DNA of 64,000 nucleotides, from contig JAOWCC010000064.1 of the NCBI GenBank assembly GCA_030867875.1, positions 33,874,802 to 33,938,801 of the forward strand, read 5' to 3'. Shown piece after piece: positions 33,901 to 48,900 of this stretch. Each line of letters starts with the position of its first letter. Within the stretch, counting starts at the first letter, position 1. The notes under the pieces were generated by a model. It was not told the DNA's origin, did no database searches, and saw nothing but the letters and a program-made list of their open reading frames with translations. Source of the DNA: Actinernus sp. WN-2022. Taxonomy: Eukaryota; Cnidaria; Anthozoa; Actiniaria; Actinernidae. Made by a program: the position numbers and the translations under genes.

Positions 33901-36900
33901 TTCCAGCGCAATCGGGACAGGCCTAGTCAAAAGGCCTGACATAGCAGCATAGCAGCATTCAGCCGTAAGTCAAATCGATGATTCGGTAAATTGTGATGTC
34001 CTCTCTTAGTATTTTCGGGCTACCTGTGTTACCATATGGTACCCTGGCTTAGTTGTTTTCAGTATTTTTCAGTTTTTCACTCGTGTTCTACTCGTGTTCA
34101 TTCGTGTTCACTCGTGTTCACTCGTGTTCTGCTCGTGTTCAACTGGTGTGGAGTTTTAGATCAGATCAAATTTTACGTTTACAAGAGAACGCGGACATAT
34201 AAAAGTAAATCACTCCGTTTTTCGTTCGGCGTCATCGGAACTCTGTGCTTATCATATTTTTCGAATATATGAATGTGAAAAGTAATTAAAGGCGAACGAA
34301 GGAAATAGTAAACATCACATTTCGGGAGAAAACATTTTTCTACGTCCCGTCCTCGCTGCTGCCGTCGTTGATGCTTAAGCTCTCTAATATCTTTCATCAC
34401 CTCTCGCGCCGGTCGCATATGTCGTATACTTACCATGGATGACTTCTTGCCGCTTAATTTCTTTCTGTTTGAGTTTCTTGATAATCTGATAAAAACAACG
34501 TCTTTCTTTAAGATGGCTAATCAAAGGGAAGTCCTTACTAAAAAATACAAATTAGGAATATTACAAGTGCAAAATGTAAAACTTGAAAATTTCTCAGTGA
34601 GTGATGCTATTGGATAACAGAGTCACGTGATGGTAACCAACAATACCTTCTTGTCAACACTCTGTTGCCATGGAGGTTGTGTATCAGCTTCCATGTCGGA
34701 GTCCTTCAACACAAGCGAGACAGACGTTACAGATTGAATATACTATCACAGTCGACAGAAACCAAGAGAAGCTAATTGCTTTAGCATACACTAAGTTCTA
34801 AAGAACCGTAGATCGGTTACTGGAAAAATCGAACCATTGACGGACTTAACATTTCTCTATTTACTTCTCTGTAAAATGTTTGTAAAAATATATTTGCAAA
34901 TCTGTACATTACCGCCTCACTGGTTAGCTTAGTTGGTAGAGCGCGGTCTAGAGTGCGGGAGGTCGGGGGTTCGAATCCCGGCCGCGTCCTTGGGCAGGGA
35001 CGTTTATAAGCCGTTGGCCTTGTCTCCTTCTAATCAGTATTTGAAGGGGACGTGAAAGAACCTGCTGTACTACTTGAAAAAGAGTAGGGGATTGTCACCC
35101 GGTACAGCAGCCTGGCCATTGTACTAACCACACACTCAACATTGTAAACTGCGTGGCAGCCATTGGCGCCGTAAAGCAGTCCGAAATAATTTACTGACGG
35201 GATATGTCAGTAATATGTAAAGCGCCATGAAACTGTGGTGATATGACGCTATATAAATATGGCCATTATTATTATTAACAGAAATTTTGTAAACATTTTA
35301 CAGACTTTTTACGTAGCAAGTCTGTAAATGGTCCGATTTCTCCAGCTATCGAAAAATATAGAGAAAACCTGAGAAAAACGTTGCAAAATAGGCACTTTCC
35401 TAGGTGATTTTTGTTCTCGTTCTCCAAATGACCAACGATCGATCGACAGTCGGGAGGGGTTGAGTAGCCAATCAGATCGAGTGCTTCTCGTTAGTGACAG
35501 TTGCCGAGTTCGAAGCTCCGAGTCACCAGGGATTTATATTGATTTCGGCTTTCGTACGAGTACCGTACAGCATGCTGGGACACTGAAATGGTTTACCAAT
35601 GGCTTTTGTTCTTCTGATCCAGTTACAATGCATAGATTCACCACGTCAAAATCCCAGAACGGTTAGTCCCTACTTCTCACTCAAACGAAATCTGCTCTGA
35701 TATCAACAGCAGATAGTCTGGTAACAATGGTATCAGAACGAGGCTGGTTGTCCCAAAGATCGCAAAATAGGCATTTCCCAAGATAGAGTTGATTGCTCAC
35801 TGAATCAGACCATCATAGCCAAAGCCTTGGTTTGACCTGGGAGGTGGGAGGAAGATGGAGTTGAATCTGTGTAGCATTTTCGCACCTCAGTGTTCCGTGC
35901 TCTAAAGTGATAATCAATTTTTACCAGCCAACGTGTTCAAATCTTAGCAGCATACTTCTTTTTAAAGCGAAAACAATAATTGGCCGACACACAGCAACTT
36001 TAATTCTCGTAGAGATAGAAAGAATACGGCCGCAGAACATCCAAGCACAGGCTCACGACGTTTCGCCGTTCGTAACATCTCACTCGGCAAAAGTATGATT
36101 CGCCAATCACAATGCAGTATTCACGTTAATGAGATAGAGATTCATCTCCATCTCCTTCTCCTTCCCCCTCCCTGGTCAAACCGAGGCTTTGGCAAGGACG
36201 GCCAGATTCTGTAAGCATGTATTACTTTATTTCGCACAGCACTGTTGTGCTCGTTTGTGTCAATACACGTTATTTTTCGCCATCAATTGTTTTTTTTCTC
36301 TTCCTGTGACAAGCTGGGATAACCAGCCTCGCTTTGATGCCTTTATGAATAAGGTCAATAGTACTTACGAATTCTTCTTCTTCTGGCGACACGAAAGAGG
36401 GAGAACGTGAGCGAACAGATCTCCCTGACGAAAAACAAAGAGTTAGTATGTGGACGTGGATATATTTACAGAGAGTGAGTAAGAAAGAGACAACGCGCAA
36501 GTTACAGAAAAATCGTTCAGAAATTGATCGGATATCAATGAAAAATCGATAAGAAATTGAACGGAAATCGATCGCATATCGATCAAAAATCGATCAAAAA
36601 CCGATCCAGTTCGTTTATCCATTTATCCCGAGTTAAACTGTTATTTACATAACTTAACGTTTATAAAAAAAACATGCATTTATAGATGCCAACAGTGCAA
36701 AACATGCATCTTCAAGATCGCGCATACAACACATGCGCTATTTACAACACTAAAACAATTCCACATGCGGCATTCCAAGTGCAAAGAGTATTCGAACATA
36801 TGAAATGACCATAAGGAGTTTCTTCCCAACGTGTTGTTTGAGCAAGACATCCTTTTTACCAAGGACAGGATGGAATTATGAGATCAGAAAAAGTATTCTC

Positions 36901-39900
36901 CACCCCTCAATTTTAATGTAACAAGTCCAGAGGATCCGTAGTATTTTCTTCTTTTCGATCTCCTTTGAGAGTACGCAATATTCGTAGTTTACTAGATCTT
37001 AGTAAACTATTCTGGCCATGACAAAATCATGATTCTGGACAATAAAACGAAAATGTTTAAAAACCTTCAATGTTGATAAGAATGATCAAAAAACAAAACG
37101 AGCAAGGTTTGAACATGAAACCAAAACAAATACCAGGATTTGGAATGAATCCAAACTACAGGTAGCATAACAGCATCTGTCAAATTGTAGCATCCAGCGT
37201 TACCTGTTGGTATTATGAAAAAATATAAAAATACAAAACTGATAAAGAAAAACCTGAGATCTTTATTTCACAAGAAAAATATATCTGGGCTAAATTTCGT
37301 TCGGGAAAATTCAGTTGAAATTCTTTCAGTAATTACATAGCAACCCGCATAAACTATTCTTTCTGTATAAAACATTTCTTCAGGTGGAATTTTTAAAAGC
37401 AAAAGAAAGGATAATCTTAAATATATTGTATTACAGTATTTAACAAGAATCCAGTTCTTACTCTCTCAATAACTCTTTGAACATCTCTTTAAATTATAGT
37501 GTACTTGCCAAGTTCCGCCATCTTTGTGTGGCTTAGTTATTCCAATAGTGCACCTGTAGTTCAACCTCAGCACGACCGATAAGCCACTATCTTGAAATGC
37601 CAGGTCTGCTAAACACTGCGCATGCGTGTTGAATGCGGCAAATCGCACTCGCGTCATTTTGATTGAAATTTCAGTCGAAATAGGCTTTTTGCAGGAAACA
37701 GTCACATGCTGATATATCACTTCAATAATGAATGAATTGAGCTCGTGATCCCATGGAAAATGCTTTACTGGATGGCAAACAATCTTCAAAAATGCATTTT
37801 AGAAAGATCGACAATCGTCGAAGGTGCAAAATAGCATTTACAAACTGCTGATACCACTACCGATGTTTAAATATTTTGGCCACCCAGTACAATCACGTGA
37901 TTGATTGTATCCTGCAAAAGACACATTTGAATTTTAAAAGTTTAGATTTTTTTGGTACATATACTAAGTGCCAAATTTAGTTGACTTGATGGCTGAACTA
38001 ATCATATGAAAACTCTAGCGATTTTCCTCTTAACCCTTGTATTGAGCTTTTCTGCTATATGTCGAGATTATTTGAAACCATTTGGAACTGCTCCCGCGAA
38101 TCCTGCCGCTGGATGACATGCGCGCGCATTTAACAGACCTGTTTATGAGATGAAATGTGAGACTGGCACGAGTGCTTGTGTATATTATTCATTGACAGAA
38201 AGATGTGGCAGTTGCGGTGGCAGTTGCGGTGGCAGTTACCGTGGCAGTTAATGTGGCAAGCAAGGCAACTAAACGAGAACTACACAGAGCGGTGAACACA
38301 AATGGTAACGAATGTGCATTGGAATTCCGTGAACAAACGTATGGATATCAATAATGAATGGAGAAAATGTGTGAAAAAGTAATAAATTGTCAAACCTGCG
38401 AAAGTAATAAAGAAAAGCGATCAAAGATTGATGAGTTATAAACTGAAAATAACTCAGCGCATGAAAATTATCAGAGCCGAGGGTTCGAGTAAATCAATGC
38501 AGCAAATTTCATATTGATTATCATTGTTTTAACATTAAAATATTATTAAATTAGTAAGCGTTGTTCAGGGTTTATTAAAGACAACGTGTTAAACACACGA
38601 TTAGGAATCTAAACCCCGGTTTACAAGACAAGTATTTTTGTCACGGTACTCCTACATTTTTGTCACGGTACTCCTACAATTTTGTCACGCTACTCCTACA
38701 TTTTTGTCACGCTACTCCTACATTTTTGTCACGGTACTCCTACATTTTTGTCACGGTACTCCTACATTTTTGTCACGCTACTCCTACATTTTTGTCACGG
38801 TACTCCTACATTTTTGTCATGCGTGGCAAAAAAATATTCGGGACAGAACTCCCCTATTTTGTCGTGTAAATGAAAATGTTCCGGATACATGTGCCCGAAA
38901 ATCTAGGAGTACCGAGGTAGTCTCGGCCCGCCTGTTCGGAGTGCCGTGCCCAAGCTACGAGTGCCGTGCCCAAGCTACGAGTGCCGTGCCCAAGCTACGA
39001 GTGCCGTGCCCAAGCTACGAGTGCCGTGCCCAAGCTACGAGTGCCGTGCCCAAGTTTCGAGTGCCGTGCCCAAGTTAGGCGTGTCATGTAAACCGGGCTT
39101 AAATCATCAACAGAAAAAGACAACAGAGAAGGACAGGAAGTGCCATAATGTTGATTGCAAAGGAGGGAAAACTGTACGAACATTATTTTTTACATTAAAA
39201 GTTCACAAAATGTTTGTACCAAATACTTTTTAAATTCTGTTGTTCGGGCAGCTTGGGATGTGGTTTAGAGGGTCACTGCACGGCACACAGAGTACATGCC
39301 AATTCAACTCCCAGGATGGTATGCACACAATGTTACCGAAAACAGCTCTGGTAAATGAATATCTGAGCACCTTCCGAGTTGTTACAGGAAGAGTAGCCTC
39401 CTCCACAGGCATCTCAAATTTTCAAAGAAATCAGATTTAAAAAATCGTGAATTGGGTTATCTGTGACTCCGGGAGAGAAGAGGAGGACTGGGGCTCCAAT
39501 CTCCCTCTCTTTTCTTCACCTGCCACAGGGAGCCCATAATCTGATTTCTTCAAAAAATAGAGATGCCTGCGGAGGAGGCTACAGGGAAGAGGGGATCAAT
39601 ATGAGTATTGCATTTTGGATTATCTGGTAGGACAAAGCATAAGCAACATACATACGCACATGCAGTAATCACATCTGCGAGAAGAACAAGTACTGCTGAT
39701 GATCAATGCATTACTGCGTTGCTTGTGCTTATGCCACTAGTGAGGACTAGGCTTCAGCAAACGCGTAAACAAAGTTTATGATTGAAGAAGTTCTTTTGTA
39801 GTTGCTTTCTTTATTTTTTGTCAATACTCAGGAAACTAATTTCTTGCTGATGTAGGTCTACTGAACATGAAACTTAGAAATAACTTGCTCAAATGCAATC

Positions 39901-42900
39901 AAACTATCTGCTATATAGGTTCGCGTTTGCCCTCCCTTGCAATTTGCTTTGTTCCATAACTTATAAAGACAAGCTGGAAGTAACTACTTACCATCCTCCG
40001 ACACAACGTCAAGTGCAGAAGTTGGTGAATCAACGCCCCTGAAATGTTGAGAGTTCCGTTAGTCAATGCCGGAATGAGTTTGTGTGTAAAGTGCGCTTGT
40101 AAAATGCTACGCGAGCCAATCAAAATGGGGCTGTCTGAGTAATAGCCAATCACCTTTCAGCGCACGAAAACATTTTTTTTTCCAGCACGCACGCCCCCGA
40201 CTTTGGCTTCAAAAAGGCTGATAGTTTCTGCTCCAAGACAGTTTCTTCAAACAGTTTTCCGTGTATTCGTTGTCGTATAATAAACAATTCAGGCTCGAAA
40301 ATTTTTAATTGACTTGCAAAAATACCCAGACGTGTTATACAACTTTCCTTGTGAAAACCTCTTTGTATAATACTAATGCAAAACTTTCATCGCGGATAAC
40401 CTAGAGGCTGTAAATTAAAAAGTGAACGTGAACTAGAATAAATCGTGATCGAGTCTATTTGAAGTAACCCTGGAAAATCGACCCATTTACAGACTGAATA
40501 AATATGTAAAAAGTATGTCAAATGTTTGCAAACCGTGTCGGTCAATAGAGGTAATCGGCTAACGCTATTGCCACCCAATTCAGATCATGTTATGTAAACA
40601 GATGCTTCTCTGGGGAATTATTCATTTTTCATTCTAATCATAATGCAGTCATGCCTATCTGAATAAAATAAATTTTCAAAGGGTCAATTCTCCAGAGTAA
40701 TGTGTGTTTACATCACATGATCTGAATACTCCAGTTTCGTATTCGAAAATTACCGCTGAAGGCAAGGTCTACAGACGCATGAACGCAGGATTAGCCTCGT
40801 TCTGAAGTTAAACAGTCATAAATACCAGCGAGAAGGTGGGCTATTCACAACACTGTGTATTGTTGTAGTTTCGCGTTTTGCGTACATGCGTCTGTAGTCA
40901 TTGCATTCAGCGGTAATTTTCAAATACGAAACTGGACTATTGGGTGGCAACAGCGTTAGCCGATTACCTCTATGTACAAATTTAAAGATATTTTGTCACA
41001 AACATTTTACAGAGTAGTAAAATTAGAGAAATGTTCTACTCTGTAAAATGTTTGTAAAATATTTCGGTAAATTTGCAAACATCCACTCATCAGTCTGTCA
41101 GCTATTCAATCTCTCCCTCTCTTCTGGTAAAATGTTCTGGGAGTGGAAAGACGCTAACCTTTGCCCTGTCTTTATTTCCTAACTACTGTGGCATTTCACT
41201 CCTCCCCTTATTGTCTAAAGGTCTTGAGAAATGTGTAGCCCGTCGTCTTGTCCACTTTGTATGTGACCGTATCTTCTCACTCCAGCACAGTTTTTAAGCC
41301 GGCCTTTCTTGCACAACTCAGCTTCTCTCTGTCCTTCACGAAATTGGTTTAGCTCTTGACTCTGGCACAGAACTTGATGTTATTTATCTTGACCTCACCA
41401 GAGCCTTTGAAACAGTCTGTCACTATACCCTTATTCGCAAACTAAACGGCTTTGGCATCTCCGGAACACTTCTCGCATGGTTCACAGACTATCTAACGTA
41501 TCGTCGCCAACGTGTGGTGGTAAATGGTTCCTATAGCTCCTGGGAACCTGTTCGCTCTTGTGTCCCCCAGGTTCGGTCCTTGGTCCGATTCTTTTCCTTC
41601 TCTACATACACGATCTTCCTGGTACTGTCTCTTTTTCCTCTATCGCTATGCTTGCCGACGATACAAAGTGTTTCAACACCATCAGAAACCCAGGTGACAT
41701 TGCAAACTTGCAATCTGACCTCAACCTTATTGCGTCTTGGGCTTCTCGTAATGAACTATTCTTCCAACCCTCTAAGTGTGAGAACCTGTGCATCTCCCGT
41801 AAACGTCTATCTATTGACAGGAACTACATTCTAAATGGCACAACCCTCAAAGTCGTAAATACTACTCGTGATCTCGGCGTTTCTGTTTCCAACGACCTTC
41901 TCTGGAGTGAACATGTCATCTCTATTATCTCCAAGGCAAACAAGATGTTGGGTTTCCTCAATAGGAACTGCACTAAAAATGTTTGTCCTACTTCTAAAAC
42001 AATTCTCTATACCGCTCTTGTTCGATCTCATCTTATTTATGCCTCACAGATTTGGTCTCCTACTTCCTACGGCTCCCTCCATCTAGCTCGTAATCTTGAA
42101 AGTGTTCAAAGGCGAGCAACTTGTCTCATCTTATACGGTTCCGACTTGGATTACAAATCGAGACTTCATAGACTAAAACTTCTTCCTCTCTGCTACTCCC
42201 TTGAATATCTTGACTGCTTTTTCTTTTCCGCTGTCTTAAAGGTGAAATTTTGATCGACACCTCTGACATTCTACTATTTAACAGATCTGTAACTCGTCGC
42301 GACTCCTCTGGTCTAGACTTACGCTCAATTCCTACCCGTACCTCGACTTTTCGTTCTTCCTACTTTGTACGTATCTGTCCTCTATCAGTGGAACGCTCTT
42401 CCAGTCGATCTTCGCTCTTCTCCCTCTACCTCCTCTTTCAAACTCAAACTGAAAAAAACTTTACTTTGAAAGGCTAAACTCGGTCTTTGATACCTTCAAC
42501 ATTCGAACTTGGTTCGTTACTTGTCCCCTCTGTCGTCGTTCTAACCTTGTAACCGTATGCCCGTGTTAAAGTAGTTGATTATTGTTCCTATCATTATATC
42601 ATCCAGTTGCGCTGCCTGCATTCAAATTATTTGTAGCATAATGTTATTATCGTACTTGATTTTGTATTTATCCATTCATATATATATATTCACAATAATT
42701 ATGTATTTTTCTCTCTTTTTTCTTCCCGTTAACATCCGTCGTGACTGCTGGCGGAGACAAGCCTCGTAGGGGACTTTGAGTCCTATTGTTTGTTTCCTGT
42801 GGTGTTACGCCCAAATGTTGTAAATAAAAATAAATAAAACATTTTACCGTCGTTTGCATCTAAGCGTGAACACGTGAGGTGAAAACATGTTCTAACTGGG

Positions 42901-45900
42901 TAACAAACGTAACCTGATTCCTCATCAAACTTTCGAAGTTGAAGAACTTTCGCGCCCAAGATATCAAGTTATGCTCCAGTTGAGAGGATATTTACGTTAA
43001 ACAAATACAGCTGTAACTTCAAACCAGATTTGCCTTTATTTCGGGACTTCAGAAAATCAAGTGGTAGAGCTGGTTGGAGAATTATCGATAAGTGAAGTGA
43101 ATAACTTGGTTTTTTGAGCGCGAAAGTTCGTCTAGCATACCTTCAAACTTCGAATGTTTGATGACGAATCGTGTTACGTTTGACACCCAATGAGAACATG
43201 TTTTCGCCTCACGTGTCGACGGTATAAAGTCTGTAGAATGATCACAATTTACAAACACTGCACATACTTTTTACATGGTTGTTTAAAGTCTGTATATGAT
43301 TCGATTTTCCCAGTGTAAAAATAAAAATTCTAAACAGAAGAACTTGAGAAAACCACCACCTGGAGATTCCACATTTCAAAACACCTGAATACCAGGGCAC
43401 TAGTACAAATAAATTTAATAAGGGAGGAACATATTGTTGTTTTTTTCAGCCCACGTAGAACAATTTGCGGTCTAAGCGTATTATTATTATTATCAAAATA
43501 CAAGGCAAATGAATTCTGGCTTTCTTTTTATCTTAAGAGTTTGCCATTTTCACCAATATTTTTGGCGTATTGCTTTGGTAAGATTCCGTGAGTGCTTCAA
43601 ACTTTTGAAAATCACTCGCTGGCGACTCGTTGTAGTTATTTGCACCTGAATTACTTCCCGCGTCAGCGCCAAAATCTGATTGGTCTAAATGGATAGGATG
43701 ATGGAGCAAGAGCCAATGAGATATGAGATGTAATTGAATTTGCAGCCCGCCAGAGGTCGTTTGCACCCGACACACGCACGTTTTGTGAGGCCGGGGTATT
43801 TTTTTTATTTGGCCGCGTATTTTGATAATTATTTTGATATTGATATTTACCTTCCATAATTTACACCTATTACAGAATCCGACATATTAACTTCTCTATC
43901 AAAGCTGTAAAAATAAAAAATATTTTTTTACATTAAGAAAGCAAGCGAGAACTTCCAGACGAACTTACAGTGGCATTTGTAAAAATTGGCGTTATTTAAT
44001 TTCTTCCAAAAAGACCTTACAAGGGAAGAGGTAGGTTCTGGAAGGCAGGCTATTTGCCTTATTCACACGGCGGCAATCTTGACTGGGAACAATACATTTT
44101 GAGTACACAGCCTCGCATTGAAGGGGTTTCAGGGCGAGTTTGTGTACGCAAGAACAAAGAGTTTTATTCTCCTGGGATAAAACACCCCGTGAAACGAAGA
44201 TGGCGGAGCGCAGGGAACGTTTGTATACAATTTTCAACAAACAAGTATTGCAGTGAAACAAAAAAAACATTTCAGCGGCAAAACGTTGTACTCCGCTCGC
44301 CGAAAGAACGAAGGCTCTGGTTTCAAATACAAATTTCCGAGGGCTTAAACTTTTTAGTAAATAATTTTATAACTTAGTAAACTCACAGTGGTTTACAAAT
44401 TAAGAATTCTTCAAACTGTTAAAGTCTTAGGCTTAGGTTTTAAGTAGTTTCTTGTTTTTTTGCGAAACATTGCGCATCGTACCCAAAATTAGAAACAGTG
44501 GTGATTGCCTCTGTCTTCTTTTAGTTTTGTCGGGAAATGGGAAGACGCGCGCACGACCGGCTCATCAAATGCGCATGACGTTTTGCCGCGGTATGCAGTT
44601 AAGCAGGGGTCAGTTACATAAAAGAAAGTGGGGGGAGGGGGGAAAGGGCCTCTTGTTTATGACATTGGGGGAGGGGGAGGGGGGGAGGGGGAGGGGAGGG
44701 GGGAGGGGGGGGGGGGAGGGGGGAGGAGAGGGGGAGGAGAGGGGGAGGGGGGAGGGGGAGGGGGGAGGGGGGAGGGGGGGAGGGGGGAGGAGGGGGGGAG
44801 GGGAGTGGAGGTTGTGTCATTAACTTACACGTCCCCACCAGCAACTGACTTCCGTGTTCTATGCATCACTCCAGGAACGATTGGTTTTTTCCTCGCTATT
44901 TCTTTCTGCAAATAGTAAATGAAAAAATAACTCTTATAATCTCCGGTATGATGGACTTCTTAAGTTGTCATTAGAAAGTCGGCAAATCTCTCACAGTTGC
45001 TATTTTGAAGCACTCTTTTCGGTCATAGTTTAGCTTTCGGAGTTTCCAAACATCCTGAAAAATCAGCATTAGCTCAACTCCGGCTGACACTTGCCTTCAT
45101 CCGGCCATTCACACACGCTTCAAAATCACTGAGCGATAGCCAGAACTAGCATTATGAATCAACAGCATAAAATAGTGCAATTACTTACCGGAGTTTTCAC
45201 ACTTTCCGATCTATTAATAGATCTATTAAACCTCGTCCTGGGGGGGAACAGTTCACTGTTACTGAACAGGGGAAGAATACCAAAGAAAATGTTGGAATGA
45301 TGAGTGGTACAAGCATTATGATACGCATGCGGGTAAGGGAGCATGCATGAACTGCAAAGTAGCAGTGCTCGACCTTAGCGGTAGTCCACTAGTCCTGGAC
45401 TAGTAAGAAATGCTTCTGGACTATTAAAAAAATAGAGCCACTAGTCACAGGACTAGTAACTATTCTATAATTTGTAATGTTTAAGAAATGATAAAAACGA
45501 AAACAAGTTGTCCTGTGATTGTTATTTGAACGCGTTTCATCGCAAACGTTCCGAAAACAATCGCGAAAAGGCCGAGAAGACTGAAAAAGGCTGAGGCGAG
45601 GACTGGACACTAGTCAGCCCCAGGAGCTCCCGTGAAGGCCACTATCGCCGCCATCTTTGTTTTGACTTGTTCACTTGTGCGTGTATCATGAAAGGCTTAG
45701 AGATAAGCAAATATTGGCATGCCGGAGTCGGGACTACCAGGAATTTTCTCTGGACTAGTAAATTTTCAGCTCTACTAGTCCGAGGACCAGTGATTAAAAA
45801 AGTTAAGGACGAGCACTGAATAGTCCCTTTCATGTCCCAAATTTCGGTCGAAAAAGGTGGGAGAAAATGCAACCCCGTTCCTATGGGTCTTTGTGCGTCT

Positions 45901-48900
45901 TATCCAAGATGGCGTCGAAAGTCCTTTCGATGCCATCTTGGACTAGGTGCGCTAATACCCTAGGAAGGTTGGGGAAATGAGGCGAGGAAAGTGCTGCGAA
46001 TTACTGGCAATCCCTTTATGTAGGACGACACGAATTTTTACCAAAAATACAATAGAATACAACACAATACAATTCAATACAACAATAGAACGCAACACAA
46101 TACAATACGATAGAATACAATTTTGTAGCAATTCGTGTCGTCCTACATGAAGGGACGGCCGAATTACTGGCCAAGCTAGCGAGCGTGCTTGTAACTGGGA
46201 AATGAGCTGTTTTGCATTTTATGTCATGCATGAACAGGTTTAATTATGACATTTCACCATACAAGCATCATACGTTGGGTGCTAAATACACAAGGAATGT
46301 TCGTTGTGTTTAGATAATCAGAAAACCATACTGATGCACACAAATGCTGACATTGGGAGCTCTGTATGTTACTACTACTGGTTAAAATATTACTCCAGTT
46401 ACCAAATTTAGGCAGATAGCGTGAATCCACAATAATTTTGAGATATTATGCAAAACGTCATAAATAAGAGGCCATACCACGGTACACTATCGTAAATACA
46501 ACACACTAAAAACAATCAAACGGGCACGCCCTTGAAGTTCATTGTCAATCAGTATTGCTGATAAAAAGATTGATGTTTATAATTATCAGTGCAACATGCT
46601 AGAGTGCGCTGTCACACAATCAATCTTGCGCGAGCGATGACGTAATCTACCGTCGTATGTCCTCTCATTTCTAATGGTAATCAACCAATCAGAACATGAG
46701 ACATGTTATCTAGAGTTTTCAGCTTTCAAACATTTCGATTTCAACAGTGCTGCTCGCAATGTTAAAACGGCAACATGCTGAAGGTGGAGTTTAACTACAT
46801 TGTTCTCATTTGATTGGACTACTCGGTGTGACTATGCTCTCTCTTTTTTAAAGGTCTTTGATTGTCATCAACCCTGATGTACACTTCAGCTCTAGATTGG
46901 AATTTCATAGGCAACTGGATTGTTTATTCTGTATATAGCAGCTATTTACCTTTTCTTCATCACAGTAACCGCTGTACTGACCGTTAATTCCTGCAAAGAA
47001 AAAAAAATCAGTAAAATTGAAAAGAAGAACAGCTTGAATAAGCCGAATGTCACAAAAAAATTGCTGCTTGTTGAAACGTTTACTCCAGGTGCAGTATGAG
47101 CATCTCTTTGTTTTCTCAGTTCATGTCATGAGAGCAGAGAATGCATTTCTTTGGTATGATGCATTTTCATTGCAGCCCTTGAAAAACTATTTTCCGAACA
47201 GCCACATTTTATCCAAAAAACTTAGTTGTTTTAGTATCACTGACCGTCGTGTATAAATATGTTAAACATCGCTACGTGCATGCAATCGAAACTGGATACC
47301 TGTTAGTCCACTCATAATCATTAGCCTCCTTCGCAGGACACTCTGCTAATATCCGGAGTTTGGGTTTCCTGTGTCAGGGAAGGGAGAGCACTGGGGGCAG
47401 ACTTCATTATTTGCAACCATGTTATTAGTTACCCAAACAATAGCCTACCCCTAAAACAATACTAACCGGAGCCACACCGCGGCAAAACGGTATGTTCCGC
47501 TGACCAAAAGAACGAAGGCTCTGCTATCAAATACAAATTATCGAGGGTTTCAACTTTTTTAGTAAATAATTTTATAACTTAGTAAACTCACAATGAATTA
47601 CAAATTAAGAAAACTTCAACCTGTTAAAGTCTTAGGCTTAGCTTTTAAGTAGTTTTCTTATTTTTTTACAAAACAGTTCACAAATGAATACTTTTAAGCA
47701 GAAACGTTAAAATCACGGCATGTGCCTGTTGTTTCATTTCAGTTTTCGCGGGAAACTGGGGGCGGCCGCGCACCGACAAGAAATAGCAAATACGCATGCG
47801 CGTGACGTTTTGCCACGGTGTGAACCGTAGCACTGGGACCGTACTCGCTACAGTCTCTCTCCTCCTCGCCACAGGTACCCCAAACCCAAAGAGTAGTTTG
47901 AAGAGTAGAGCTGCCTGCAGAGGAGGCTACGATCCTCTACTAATGTTTAAGTGTAATTACTAATGTTTAAGTGTAAAATTCCAGTTAGATGGGTACTTAC
48001 ATCCGGGGAGGACATGGACCTTCAAAAAAAGGAGAGGAAAAGTTAGAATCACTGTCCAGAGTCAAAGAACCAATCGCACACGAAACATAGCGCCGCAATG
48101 GCAAACTCGTGGATGTAATGTGTACTTTAGTGTGTTCTCAAGGGTAAACACGTGGAATGTTGACAGCTTAAGTTATTATTGCTGTTGTGATAGCCTGTGT
48201 AGCCTGTACAACAACGTGACCGATGACGTCATCATTACGACGTCATTACTAACTGATTTATGGAGACCCAATACCACGTACGAACCGTGGTAAGCACAAA
48301 TCCTATTTTAAAAAAAGGTTCTGGACGAGTGAAGCAACAACATTTGGCGGTGTACTAGAAATGCCATAAAACAGGTGCCGGCACAGCCAGGCAATTTGTG
48401 GTTGAATTTTTACCCTGAAATATAAAAAAAATGCACTTCAGGTTAGGTTTAGGTTTTGATATAGTTTAGGGTATCCCAGTTAACGGATTTCGAGGCCCTT
48501 ATTGGTGTACCAGATGTACTGTATTCTGCAGTTATTGCTTTGAGATTTCGTCATGTTTGTTTCACAAATGATGTGCTCCCGTACACGAAGTAAAAGCCAG
48601 ATTTAGCGAATAAATTTAAGGGGGAATTGACACTGTATGTAAAACAGTGTCCAGAAAACTTAAACCAAGAGCTAATCTCAAACCACAAAAGTGCACAGAG
48701 CTCCTTGGATACTTTGATCAACCACATTCGATGACACAAATGAATTCTCAAATACACCAGGAAGTGGTATAGCAGGCTATAGGAAGTGGTGCCAACTCGG
48801 AAGAACTCACCTGTCTTCACCTTCAGAACAAGAGCCTAAATCGTTGCCTTCTTCAGTGAGCCTGTGGAAGCACAAAACAGTGTTAAGACTGTTAGCCTGT

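Noticed and set aside
34914..34986. Functional tRNA gene
   Set aside because: A and B boxes are present, but the acceptor stem is incomplete and the sequence runs on into a SINE body with an ATT-repeat tail.
38638..39233. ORFs with LLHFCHATPTFLSRYSYIF and YECRAQATSAVPKLR repeats
   Set aside because: Translations of the 22-bp and 20-bp arrays.
44452..44915. Gly-rich and Pro-rich ORFs
   Set aside because: Low-complexity G/A tract read in different frames.
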